Shown: in pieces, positions 6,939-15,744 of the stretch
Layout of the letters: each line of letters starts with the position of its first letter
Position numbering within the stretch: position 1 is the first letter of the stretch
Source of the DNA: CAVVYV01 sp963818205
GTDB lineage: Bacteria; Actinomycetota; Thermoleophilia; Solirubrobacterales; 70-9
DNA: 64,000 nt
Assembly (NCBI GenBank): GCA_963818205.1
Contig: CAWFRG010000004.1
Coordinates: 62,001 to 126,000, forward strand
Direction: 5' to 3'
Notes under the pieces: model-generated
Told to the model about the DNA's origin: nothing
Database searches by the model: none
Seen by the model: the letters and a program-made list of their open reading frames with translations, nothing else
Position numbers and translations under genes: made by a program

Positions 6939-7949
6939 ATGATGATGGCGATGATCCACCCAACCCCACCGGGGACCCGCGACATCCTGCCCGCGGAGAT
7001 GCGCGAGCTGCGCGCGCTCGAGGCGGCGCTTCGCGATGCCTTCGACCAGCACGGCTTCGGCGAGGTCGCGACCCCGACGATCGAGTACGCGGAGGTTCTC
7101 CGGCAAGGGGACGAGCGCTACGCGAACGCCGCCTATCGCTTCTTCGACGAGCGGGGGGACCTGCTCGCGATGCGCTCCGACATGACGATCCCAATCGCGC
7201 GACTCGTCGCGACCCGGCTCCAGTCCGAGGAGCCGCCTTTCCGGCTCTCCTACATCGCGCGCGCCTACCGGGCGGTGAGCCCCCAGCGAGGCCAGATGCG
7301 GGAGTTCACCCAAGCCGGGGTGGAGCTGATCGGGGCGCCCGCCCCAGAGGGGACCGCGGAGGTGGTCGAGGTCCTCAACGGCGCACTCGACGCCGCCGGG
7401 CTCAACCGGGCGATCGTCGGCCTCGGTGACGCCGACATGTACAGCCAGCTGCTCGCTGGACTCGGAGTAGCCGATCACGCCCGGACGCGGATCCTCGACC
7501 GCCTCGCGGCACACGACCTCGTGGGGCTCGAAATGGAGGTCGACCAGGTGCAGGGGATCGGCTCGGAGGCCCGGGCGACGCTGCTCGCGCTGCCCGGGAT
7601 GCGGGGGGGCCGCGAGGTCCTCGATCGCGCCACCGACCTGGGAGGTGAGGCGGTGGAGCGCGCCACGCAGAGGCTGCGCGCGACTTACGACGCGCTTGCC
7701 GCGAGGGGCGTCGCGGACCGCGTTCAACTCGACCTGGGACTGCTGCGCGACCTCGGCTATTACACGGGCGCGATCCTCGAGGTCTACGACCCGGCGCTCG
7801 GCCACATCCTTGGCGGTGGAGGGCGATACGACGGGCTGCTCGGGCGCTTCGGCCGCGACCTGCCGGCCGCCGGCTTCGCCCTCTACCTGGAACGGGTGCA
7901 CGTCGCTCAAACCGAGGAGGAGCGACAGGCCAGGGAGGCCGAAGCGTGA
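6939..7949 (+). CDS. hisZ: ATP phosphoribosyltransferase regulatory subunit
   Basis: A class II aminoacyl-tRNA-synthetase-like protein without ligase function that activates short-form HisG. About 336 residues. N-terminal PPGTRDILP and MRSDMTIPIARL are the HisRS-like motifs; LGYYTGAILEVY and GGGGRYDGLL form the C-terminal motif region. ATG 6939 is chosen because the AGGGGG at 6926-6931 is well spaced; ATGs at 6942 and 6951 are alternatives. First gene of the his cluster. Its stop overlaps hisG. Confidence 0.88.
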   Translation: MMMAMIHPTPPGTRDILPAEMRELRALEAALRDAFDQHGFGEVATPTIEYAEVLRQGDERYANAAYRFFDERGDLLAMRSDMTIPIARLVATRLQSEEPPFRLSYIARAYRAVSPQRGQMREFTQAGVELIGAPAPEGTAEVVEVLNGALDAAGLNRAIVGLGDADMYSQLLAGLGVADHARTRILDRLAAHDLVGLEMEVDQVQGIGSEARATLLALPGMRGGREVLDRATDLGGEAVERATQRLRATYDALAARGVADRVQLDLGLLRDLGYYTGAILEVYDPALGHILGGGGRYDGLLGRFGRDLPAAGFALYLERVHVAQTEEERQAREAEA

Positions 7950-8623
7950 TGCCCCGGGTCGTCGAGGCCACCCGGGTGCGCCAGGAGGGTCCGCTGAAGC
8001 TCGCGATCCCGCGCGGAGCGCTGTGGGACGAGACGCTCGATGCCCTCGACCGGATTGGCCTCGACACCTCGGGGCTGCGTTCCGATTCGCGATCCCTCGT
8101 CTTCGAAACGGGCGGGATGACCCTGGTCACGATGCGTCCATCCGACGTTCCCACCTATGTCGAGGCGGGGGCAGCCGACCTGGGGATCACCGGCAAGGAC
8201 GTTCTGCTGGAGCAGCGCGACCGGGTCACCTATGAGGTGCTCGATCTCCGCTACGGCGCGTGCCGCATGGTGCTGGCGGGTCGCGTTGGCGACGACGCGC
8301 TCGACGAGGACGAGCGGCGCCTCGGGGGAATGCGGATCGCCACCAAGTACCCGCGAATCGCCGAGCGCCACTTCGAGGAGACCGGACGGCGGGCCGAGGT
8401 GATCGAGGTGAAAGGGTCCGTCGAGCTCGCCCCCCTGTCGGGGCTGGCCGACGGGATCGTCGACCTGGTCGCCACCGGCCGCACGCTGAAGGAGAACGGG
8501 CTCGAGGTTCGCGAGGAGATCGCGGCATCGACCGCACGCCTGGTCGCCAACCGCGTCTCGCACAAGCTCCGCGCTGCCGAGGTAGACGACCTGGTCGAGC
8601 GCCTCCGTCCGGAGAAGAGCTGA
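7946..8623 (+). CDS. hisG: ATP phosphoribosyltransferase, short form
   Basis: Condenses ATP and PRPP to phosphoribosyl-ATP, the first step of histidine synthesis. About 225 residues, the short form lacking the C-terminal regulatory domain, consistent with hisZ next door. Visible motifs are LAIPRGALWDET, GAADLGITGKDVL and KGSVELAPLSGLADGIVDLV, and the PRPP loop VDLVATGRTLKENGL. GTG 7946 overlaps the hisZ stop; ATG 7949 is an alternative. The hisG stop overlaps the hisD ATG. Confidence 0.93.
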   Translation: MMPRVVEATRVRQEGPLKLAIPRGALWDETLDALDRIGLDTSGLRSDSRSLVFETGGMTLVTMRPSDVPTYVEAGAADLGITGKDVLLEQRDRVTYEVLDLRYGACRMVLAGRVGDDALDEDERRLGGMRIATKYPRIAERHFEETGRRAEVIEVKGSVELAPLSGLADGIVDLVATGRTLKENGLEVREEIAASTARLVANRVSHKLRAAEVDDLVERLRPEKS

Positions 8624-9907
8624 TGCGGATCACCCGCTTCGATTGGAAGGGCGACGACCCGGCCGGGCTGGCGCGAGAGCTGCGCGGATTGCAGCCGCCG
8701 CTCACCGACGTCGCCGATGACGTCTCCACGCTGATCGAGGAGGTGCGGAGCGGAGGCGACGCGGCGGTGCTGCGGCTCGAGGAGCGCTTCAGCGGCACTG
8801 CCCCGAAGCAGCTGCGGGTGCCCGATCAGGACCTGGACGCCGCTTTGAACGCGGTGGGCGAAGCTCGCGAGGCGCTCGAGCTCGCCGCCGCCAACATCCG
8901 CGCTGTCGCCGAGAGCGAGGTGGCCGCAGATGGCGAGGCCCAGGCGGAGCTGCCCTCCGGACAGGTGGTGCGGCTTCGAAGCATGCCGGTCGCCTCCGCC
9001 GGCGCCTACGTCCCGGGAGGCGCGGCGGCCGCCTACCCGTCGACGGCTCTGATGACCTGCCTGCCGGCCCGCGAGGCCGGGGTCGAGAGGGTGGTGGTCG
9101 CCTCGCCGCGCGGGTCCCGATGGCAAGCCCAACCCCCTGGTGCTCTCCGCCTGTGCGCTCGCCGGTGCGAGTGAGGTCTACGCGATGGGCGGGGTGCAGG
9201 CGATTGCCGCCCTCGCACTGGGGACCGAGAGCGTCGCTCCCGTGGACGTCGTCGTCGGCCCCGGGAACCGCTACGTCCAGGAGGCGAAGCGGCAGCTGTT
9301 CGGCACCGTCGGGATCGACGGAATCGCCGGCCCGAGCGAGCTGATGGCGGTTATCGACGGGAGCGTCGAGGCGCGCTGGATCGCTCTCGACCTCGCCTCG
9401 CAGGCCGAGCACGGGGGGGAGGGGCTGTTGGTAGCCGTCAGTGCGGCGCCGGCTGACCTGGAGGCGCTGGAGCGCGAGGTTGAAACGCTGGCCGGTGCCG
9501 GCAGCACGATCGGCGACGCTCCGCTCGGCCTGGTGGTCGCCCCGGGCCTGGACGCCGCGGTGGAGCTTGCCAACGCGCTTGCCCCCGAGCATCTCGAGCT
9601 CGCCTGCGAGGGCGCCGAGGTGCTTGCGGAGCGGGTCCGCACCTCCGGCTCCGTTTTCACCGGTCCCTACGGGGCGACGGCGTTCGGCGACTTCGTCGCC
9701 GGCTCCAACCACGTTCTTCCCACCGGCGGAGCCGGCCGCTTCGCGGGACCGCTGGGACCGCGCTCTTTCAGACGCCGGATCGCCGGCGTTCGGATTCCGC
9801 AGGAGGCCGCCCGGGAGCTCGCACCCGCCGCCGCTACCCTTGCCCGCGCCGAGGGGTTCCCCCTGCACGCGGAATCGGTCGAGGCGCGCCTCGAGGACGA
9901 GGCATGA
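8623..9907 (+). CDS. hisD: Histidinol dehydrogenase (one apparent frameshift)
   Basis: NAD-dependent four-electron oxidation of histidinol to histidine. The N-terminal half runs from ATG 8623 to about 9115 in one frame and the rest in another. Removing the T at 9115 joins them into the expected sequence, with PDGKPNPLVLSACALAGA at the junction. GPGNRYVQEAKRQLFG and the GSNHVLPTGGAGRF block are intact. Corrected length is about 427 residues, normal for the family. Since histidine genes around it are complete, an assembly indel is more likely than loss of function. Confidence 0.88.
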
Positions 9908-10510
9908 GTGGAATCCAGATGAGTCGCACGGGCGAGATCGAACGGAAGACGAAGGAGACTGAGGTCCGTCTCCATCTCGACCTGGACGGGGGCGAGGCGA
10001 GGATCGCCACCGGCGTCGGCTTCCTCGACCACATGCTGGAGCTGCTCGCACGGCATGGCCGCCTCGGCCTCGAACTCGAGGCCAGGGGCGACCTCGAGAC
10101 CGGCGCCCACCACACCACCGAGGACGTCGGGATCTGCATCGGGCAGGCGATCGACCAGGCGCTCAGCGACCGGGGAGGCATCCGCCGCTACGGCTTCGCC
10201 ACCGTGCCCATGGATGAGGCCCTGGCCGAATGCGCGATTGACATCTCCGGGCGCCCCCTGACCGTCTGGGAGGCGGACCTGCCCGAGGTCAGCATCGCCG
10301 GCTTCGACGCCGAGCTCACCGAGGAGTTCTTCCGGGCGGTCGCCAACAACGCGAAGCTCACCCTGCACCTGCGGGTGCGATATGGCTCCAATGCCCACCA
10401 CGAGATCGAGGCCGCATTCAAGGCCTTTGCGCGCGCCCTGCGGGAGGCCGTCTCGATCGATCCCGGCGAGAGCCGGCGTGCCCTCGACCAAGGGCACCCT
10501 GTCGGAATGA
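9904..10510 (+). CDS. hisB: Imidazoleglycerol-phosphate dehydratase (frameshift near its 3' end)
   Basis: Dehydrates imidazole glycerol phosphate to imidazole acetol phosphate. The manganese-binding motifs DHMLELLARHG, HHTTEDVGI and NAHHEIEAAFKAFARAL are present. As written, the frame runs straight into hisH. However, the other frame after about 10475 encodes VPSTKGTLSE then TGA at 10508-10510, which is the usual C-terminus of the family. A single-base indel near 10470-10478 therefore explains the apparent fusion. With it corrected the stop overlaps the hisH ATG (ATGA), matching the overlaps elsewhere in the operon. About 202 residues. Confidence 0.87.
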
Positions 10511-11130
10511 CCAGGATCGCGATCCTTGACTACGGGATGGGCAATCTTCGCTCGGTGGAGAAGGCGCTCGAGCGCGTCGGCGCCGAGGCGGAGATCACCG
10601 CCGCGCGCGACCGGGCGGAGTCGGCCGACGGGATCATCCTGCCGGGCGTCGGCGCCTTCCCGAGGGCGATGGAGCGGGTGCGCCAGGGCGGGCTCGACGA
10701 GCTGGTCGCGGGACGGGTCGAGGCGGGGGTGCCGGTGCTCGGCATCTGCCTCGGGATGCAGCTGCTATTCGACGCCTCCAGCGAGAACGAGGGCTCGAAC
10801 GGGCTCGGGCTCCTTGGCGGGCCGGTCGGACCTTTGGAGGCGAACGGCTACAAGATCCCGCACATCGGCTGGTCTCCGGTTCGCTGGGCGCACTCCTCGA
10901 GGCTCACCGACGGCCTCGGCGAGGAGCCACCCTTCTACTTCGTCCACTCCTTCGCCCCGCGGCCGGCCCGCGAGGACGACGTCCTCGGCACCGCCGCCTA
11001 CGGGGAGCGCTTCGCCTGTGCGGTCGAGCGCCCGCCCCTCTACGGGGTGCAGTTCCACCCGGAGAAGTCGAGCACCGCGGGACTCGGCCTGCTCGCCAAC
11101 TTCGTTCGCATTTGCCAGGCGCCTGACTGA
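10507..11130 (+). CDS. hisH: Imidazole glycerol phosphate synthase, glutaminase subunit
   Basis: Class I glutamine amidotransferase that feeds ammonia to HisF. 207 residues from ATG 10507. DYGMGNLRSV opens the protein, GICLGMQLLF holds the nucleophilic Cys, and GVQFHPEKSS holds the catalytic His and Glu. It is in frame with the 5' part of hisB only because of the indel noted there. The partner hisF lies downstream, beyond hisA and a small membrane-protein gene. Confidence 0.92.
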   Translation: MTRIAILDYGMGNLRSVEKALERVGAEAEITAARDRAESADGIILPGVGAFPRAMERVRQGGLDELVAGRVEAGVPVLGICLGMQLLFDASSENEGSNGLGLLGGPVGPLEANGYKIPHIGWSPVRWAHSSRLTDGLGEEPPFYFVHSFAPRPAREDDVLGTAAYGERFACAVERPPLYGVQFHPEKSSTAGLGLLANFVRICQAPD

Positions 11131-11158
11131 CCCCGGCCGGTTCGGTAACCGAGCAACC

Positions 11159-11884
11159 TTGATCCTCTATCCGGCGATCGACATACGCGACGGGCGGGCC
11201 GTCCGCCTCGCCCAGGGAGATTACGAGCGGGAGACCGCCTACGACGATGACCCCGTGGTGGCGGCGCGCCGCTGGGCCGACGACGGGGCCCGCTGGCTTC
11301 ACGTGGTCGACCTCGACGGCGCCAGGGCCGGCGAGCCCCGGAACCTCGAGCACGTCCGGCGGATCGTCGCGGCGGTCGACATCCCGGTCCAGCTCGGCGG
11401 CGGGCTGCGGGACTCGGGCAAGGTGGAGGATGCGATCTCGACCGGGGTCGAGCGGGTGGTGCTGGGAACCGCCGCGGTCCGCGACCCCGAGCTGGCGGAG
11501 GCGATCGCCGCGGCGCACGGCGACAGGGTCGTGGTCTCGATCGACGCCCGCGGCGGCAAGGTCGCGGCCGAGGGCTGGACCGAGAGCTCGGAGCTGACTC
11601 CCGAGGGCGCCGTGGCGGCGCTGAGCGAGCGCGGCATCCACCGCTTCGTGTACACGCCGGTGGAGGTCGACGGCCTGATGGAGGGACCGGACCTCGACTC
11701 GCTGCGTGCCCTGGCGCGGTCGACCGAGGCTGAGCTGATCTACTCGGGCGGCGTCGCCTCACTCGACGACTTGCGCGCGCTCGCCGGGCTGGAGCTGGAG
11801 AACCTCGACGGGGTGATCGTCGGCCGGGCTCTCTACGAGCGCCGGCTGACCGTGACCGACGGCCAAGCGGTGCTGGAGAGCTAG
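11159..11884 (+). CDS. hisA: Phosphoribosylformimino-5-aminoimidazole carboxamide ribotide isomerase
   Basis: An Amadori isomerase with a (beta/alpha)8 barrel. About 241 residues. YPAIDIRDG holds the first catalytic Asp and VVSIDARGG the second; GGGLR and YSGGVAS are the phosphate-binding loops. No ATG or GTG fits, so the TTG at 11159 (giving an N-terminus M-I-L-Y-P-A-I-D-I) is the likely start. It lies 28 nt after the hisH stop. I cannot exclude that the protein is bifunctional with phosphoribosylanthranilate isomerase (PriA), as in many Actinobacteria. Confidence 0.88.
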   Translation: MILYPAIDIRDGRAVRLAQGDYERETAYDDDPVVAARRWADDGARWLHVVDLDGARAGEPRNLEHVRRIVAAVDIPVQLGGGLRDSGKVEDAISTGVERVVLGTAAVRDPELAEAIAAAHGDRVVVSIDARGGKVAAEGWTESSELTPEGAVAALSERGIHRFVYTPVEVDGLMEGPDLDSLRALARSTEAELIYSGGVASLDDLRALAGLELENLDGVIVGRALYERRLTVTDGQAVLES

Positions 11885-11894
11885 ATTGCCTTCC

Positions 11895-12260
11895 ATGGCG
11901 CGGCTCTTCGGGCCATTCTTCGTCTTCGCCGGGATCATGCACTTCGTCAAGACCCGCGCGTACGAGCGGATCATGCCGCCGTACCTGCCGCGGCACCGTG
12001 AGATCGTCTACGTCAGCGGCGTCGCCGAGATCGCCGGCGGGCTCGCGACGATGCACCCCGCCACCAGGCGAGCCGGGAGCCTCTGGAGCATCGCCACCCT
12101 GCTCGCGGTCTTCCCCGCCAACGTTCACATGGCGATCGAGGCGGAGCGGTTCGAGAAGGCGGTCCCCGGCGGCCGTATGGCCCTTTACGCGCGCCTGCCC
12201 GTCCAGCTGCTCTTCATCGCCTGGGCCTGGTCGGCGGGCGACTGGGACAACGAGGGCTGA
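11895..12260 (+). CDS. DoxX-like small membrane protein
   Basis: About 121 residues with four probable membrane segments (around residues 4-18, 42-60, 72-90 and 98-114). The length and the FAGIMHF start resemble DoxX/DUF417-type integral membrane proteins; function unknown. It follows hisA by 10 nt and separates hisA from hisF. ATG 11895 is preferred to the TTG at 11886. Confidence 0.65.
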   Translation: MARLFGPFFVFAGIMHFVKTRAYERIMPPYLPRHREIVYVSGVAEIAGGLATMHPATRRAGSLWSIATLLAVFPANVHMAIEAERFEKAVPGGRMALYARLPVQLLFIAWAWSAGDWDNEG

Positions 12261-12303
12261 GAAGGGGTCGCGTACCAACTCTGATCAGGCAGCAGCCCCG
12301 GGC

Positions 12304-12309
12304 TAGCCT
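12304..12309 (+). promoter_or_regulatory. -10 element of hisF (leaderless)
   Basis: TAGCCT ends 6 nt before ATG 12316, so the transcript should begin at or next to the start codon. It suggests that hisF has its own promoter in addition to read-through from the his operon. Confidence 0.5.
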
Positions 12310-12315
12310 TTGAAC

Positions 12316-13077
12316 ATGGTTTTGAAGCGGATAATTCCCTGCCTGGACGTGGACGCCGGGCGGGTGGTCAAGGGAACCAACTTCATCGGCCTCCGCGATG
12401 CCGGCGACCCGGTCGAGCTCGCCGAGCGTTACGACGCCGAGGGCGCCGACGAGCTCGTCTTCCTCGACATCACCGCCTCCCACGAGGCCCGGGAGACGAT
12501 CGTGGAGCTCGCCAGGCGCACAGCCGACAACGTCTTCATCCCGTTCACGATCGGTGGCGGGATCCGCTCGGTCGAGGATGCCCAGGCGGTGCTCGACGCC
12601 GGCGCCGACAAGGTCTCGGTCAACTCCTCGGCGCTGGAGCGCCCGGAGCTGATCGAGGAACTCGCCGACGTCTTCGGCTCCCAGTGCGTGGTGGTCGCGA
12701 TCGACGCGAAAAGGGCCGACGGCGGCTGGGATGTCTACACCCACGGCGGCCGCAACCGGGTGGAGGGCCGCGAGGCGGTCGCCTGGGCCCGCGAGGCGGT
12801 CGAGCGCGGGGCGGGGGAAGTGCTGCTCACCAGCATGGACCGTGACGGCACGGCCGACGGCTACGATCTCGAGCTGACCCGCGCAGTCGCCGACGCCGTC
12901 GATGTACCGGTGATCGCTTCGGGAGGGGCCGGCGAGCTCGATCACCTGGTCGAGGCGGTGGCGGAGGGACGCGCCGACGCGGTGTTAGTCGCCTCGATCT
13001 TCCACTACGGCACCCACACCGTCGCCGAGGCGAAGGAGCGAATGGACGCCGCCGGGATTCCGGTGCGGCTCGGCTAG
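12316..13077 (+). CDS. hisF: Imidazole glycerol phosphate synthase, cyclase subunit
   Basis: Closes the imidazole ring using ammonia delivered by HisH. 253 residues, full length. The first catalytic Asp is in RIIPCLDVDAGRVVKG and the second in LLTSMDRDGT; FTIGGGIRS and VIASGGAGELDHL are phosphate-binding loops. ATG 12316 is preferred to TTG 12310 because the -10 lies immediately upstream. The stop abuts the stop of the convergent beta-propeller gene with no spacer. Confidence 0.94.
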   Translation: MVLKRIIPCLDVDAGRVVKGTNFIGLRDAGDPVELAERYDAEGADELVFLDITASHEARETIVELARRTADNVFIPFTIGGGIRSVEDAQAVLDAGADKVSVNSSALERPELIEELADVFGSQCVVVAIDAKRADGGWDVYTHGGRNRVEGREAVAWAREAVERGAGEVLLTSMDRDGTADGYDLELTRAVADAVDVPVIASGGAGELDHLVEAVAEGRADAVLVASIFHYGTHTVAEAKERMDAAGIPVRLG

Positions 13078-14424
13078 CTACTTCTTCTTCGCGGCGCCGC
13101 CGCCCTTCTTGCCCTTCTGCTGCTGCTTGGCCTTCGCTGCCTTCGCCTGGACCTGGGCGGGTGTGACCGGCTGCAGGGCGTAGATCGTCTTGTAGCCGGT
13201 GAGGTAAAGCCGCCGGCCATCGGAGATCACCGGGTTGTAGGCGCCGTCCTTGAAGCTCCAAACCTTCTCCCCGTTGGCGGCGTTGAAGGCGAAGGTCTCG
13301 GTCTTGTCAAGGTTGGCTACGTAGACCGTCTCACCGATCAAGCTGGCGGCGCCGATCACAGAGCCGCCGGAGTCCGCGGACCAGCGCTCCTCGCCGCTGC
13401 GTGCGTCGAGCGCGTAGAACGTGCTGCCGCCGTAGGTGCCGAAGTAGACGGTCGGGTCGGTATTTGGGGTATCGGCCGCGACGGCGCCCGCGTAGACCTC
13501 ACCGCCGATCGTGTGGCTCCAGGCGAGGTCGCCGCTCTCCTTGTCGAAGCTGTAGATCCGGCCGTCCTTCGAGCCCGCGTAGACGCGGCCGAAGGCGACG
13601 GCGGCGGTGCCGTAGAAAGCCCCCGCGGCGACCCCGGTTCCCTGCGAGCTCGATTGCCAGTTGATCGAGCCATCGTTGACCCGGACCGCGCTCATCGTGC
13701 CGCTGTAGTCGCCGATGTAAGCGACTCCATTGCTGACGGCGGGAGCCGCCTTCGCCTGCCCGGGCAGGTCGGCCTCCCAGATCGTCTTGCCCGTCTTCGC
13801 ATCGAACGCGTAAAGGACGCCGCACTCGCAGCCAGCGATCACCTTGTTGCCCACGACCACTGGCGATGACTCGGTGCGGCCGGACAAGGAACGCTTCCAG
13901 ATCGGTTTTCCGTCCTTGGCGTCGAGCGCCTGCACCTGGCCGGGCTCCAGGTTCGAGAGATAGATGACGCCTTTGCTGTAGGCCGGGGCGGAGGCGTTGC
14001 GGGTGGCAACCTCGCGCTTCCAGCGCGCCTTGCCGGTTCGGGTCTTGACCGAGAAGGCAAGGCCGTTGTTGTTGATCCCATATAGGGAGCCACCGACCAG
14101 GATCGGCGAGTACTCGAGCAGGCGGTTCCCCTTGAATGACCACTTGGCCAAGTAGGGCGGCCTCACCTCGCGGGCGTTCAGGTAGCGGGTGCGCTCCTGG
14201 TTGAGGCCATATAGCGGCCAGTCGGCGACCCCGATCGTCGGCTTCATCTCCGGCTCGGTCGCGATCGTGCACGGGTCCGGGCAGTCCTTGTCGGCCGGCC
14301 GCTTGATGAACGCGAAATAGGCTGCGACCCCAGCCACCACCACGAGGACCGTGGCGCCCCCCGCCAGCACCCAGAGGCGGTGGTTGCTCCAGAGAGCGGC
14401 GATCTTGTTGCGCAGCGCTTGCAT
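13078..14424 (-). CDS. Membrane-anchored PQQ-like beta-propeller protein
   Basis: 448 residues from ATG 14424. One transmembrane helix lies at about residues 20-40, after a short basic cytoplasmic end, so the propeller should be extracytoplasmic. At least six repeats of the type (V/A)YAFDAKTGKxxW are visible; these are PQQ_2-type blades and need not bind PQQ. Two cysteines follow the anchor (CPDPC). The C-terminal 25 residues are Lys/Gln/Gly/Ala-rich. Without conserved catalytic residues, a scaffold or outer-envelope assembly role is as likely as an enzyme. Confidence 0.72.
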   Translation of the reverse strand: MQALRNKIAALWSNHRLWVLAGGATVLVVVAGVAAYFAFIKRPADKDCPDPCTIATEPEMKPTIGVADWPLYGLNQERTRYLNAREVRPPYLAKWSFKGNRLLEYSPILVGGSLYGINNNGLAFSVKTRTGKARWKREVATRNASAPAYSKGVIYLSNLEPGQVQALDAKDGKPIWKRSLSGRTESSPVVVGNKVIAGCECGVLYAFDAKTGKTIWEADLPGQAKAAPAVSNGVAYIGDYSGTMSAVRVNDGSINWQSSSQGTGVAAGAFYGTAAVAFGRVYAGSKDGRIYSFDKESGDLAWSHTIGGEVYAGAVAADTPNTDPTVYFGTYGGSTFYALDARSGEERWSADSGGSVIGAASLIGETVYVANLDKTETFAFNAANGEKVWSFKDGAYNPVISDGRRLYLTGYKTIYALQPVTPAQVQAKAAKAKQQQKGKKGGGAAKKK

Positions 14425-14513
14425 TCCTGTTGGCGGTCCTCGTCCAGGCGGCGGGCTCGGTGGCCTCAGGGGGGACGCCGGACGAAGCCGCACATGGTAG
14501 GGATAGCCGCTCA

Positions 14514-15660
14514 ATGCCCACTCAACGCCAGGTCGACCCCGAGCGGCTCCCCGAGAGACTGAACACGATCCCCGGCCTCGAGGTGCTCCGCAAGGCGGCG
14601 GCGGGGTCTCCTGTCTATCTCGTCGGGGGCGTGGTTCGGGACCTCCTCCTCGGTCGGCCGCGGACGGATATAGACGTCGCGGTTGAGGCGGATGTGCGGC
14701 CGATCGCCGACGCCCTCGGAGGCGAGGTGGTCGAGCACGAGCGCTTCGCCACCGCCTCGGTCAGCGTCGATGGCCTCGACGTCGACCTTGCCCGGGCCCG
14801 TGCCGAGACCTACGAGCGGCCCGGAGCGCTACCCACCGTCACCCCGGCGACGATCGCCGACGATCTCGCTCGCCGCGACTTCACGATCAACGCGATGGCG
14901 GTCCCGCTGACGGCGGAGCCCGCCCTGATCGACCCGCATGGCGGCGTCGACGATCTCCGCGCAGGCCTCCTGCGGGTCTTGCACCAGCGCTCCTTTATCG
15001 ACGACCCGACCCGAGCTATGCGAGCAGCGCGCTATGCCGCCCGCTTCGACCTGGAGCTGGAGCCCGGGACCGCAGAGCTTCTGAAGGAAGCCGACCTCGG
15101 CACTGTCTCGAGCGACCGGGTCGAGGCGGAGCTGCGAAAGATCGCTGGGGAGGACAGCGCTCCTCGAGCTCTCGAGCTGATCCGCGAGTGGGGTCTACTT
15201 GAGCTGCCCGGCGATGGGGTGGAGTTGACGGGTCGGCTGAGGGAGCTTTCGGGGTCGCCGGTCTGGTCGGGATTCGCCGACCCTTCCGCCGCGATCGTCG
15301 CGGCTCTTGGCTACGGCCACGCCGCTGCGCCCGTGAGGCGGGCGGCAGAGGAGCTGGCGAGGGCCACTCCGGAGCGTCCCTCGCACGGGGTGTTCGCGGT
15401 GGAGGGCGCGAGCCCGGTCGAGTTGCTGCTGGCGCGGGCGATGGGCGCCGAGTGGCTCGACCGCTACTCGACAGTGGAGCAAGGTCTCGCTCGAGATCGA
15501 CGGCGCCGACCTGCTCGAGGAGGGCGTTCCGGAGGGCCCGGCGGTCGGCCGCGGGCTCGAGGCGGCCCTCTCAGCGAAGCTCGACGACGAGATCTCCGGC
15601 CGCGACCAGGAGCTCCAGATCGCCCTCGCCGCCGCTCGCGGCGAGATCCCGGAGGACTAG
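14514..15660 (+). CDS. tRNA nucleotidyltransferase/poly(A) polymerase family protein (frameshift near 3' end)
   Basis: Class II polymerase-beta-type nucleotidyltransferase. VYLVGGVVRDLLLG and the metal-binding TDIDVAVEAD lie at about residues 35-60; RRDFTINAMAV and DDPTRAMRAARYAARF follow. About 381 residues when the frame is shifted by one base near 15478, after which a short acidic C-terminal end (SAKLDDEISG to GEIPED) continues to TAG 15658. Without an HD domain, CCA addition versus poly(A) activity cannot be told apart. ATG 14514 chosen. Confidence 0.8.
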
Positions 15661-15744
15661 CCTCCGCGGCACCTGAGGGGTTTCAACGGGCATCGATGCG
15701 GGGAGGCGTTCATTGCGTAAGGAGGAACGCGTGGAAGGATCCGC

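Noticed and set aside
9904..11130. A true HisB-HisH fusion protein
   Set aside because: The alternative frame encodes the standard HisB C-terminus and a stop overlapping the hisH start, so an indel is the simpler reading.
15452..15676. Separate small gene at the end of the nucleotidyltransferase
   Set aside because: It is a shadow frame; the real continuation after the frameshift is the acidic reading ending at 15660.
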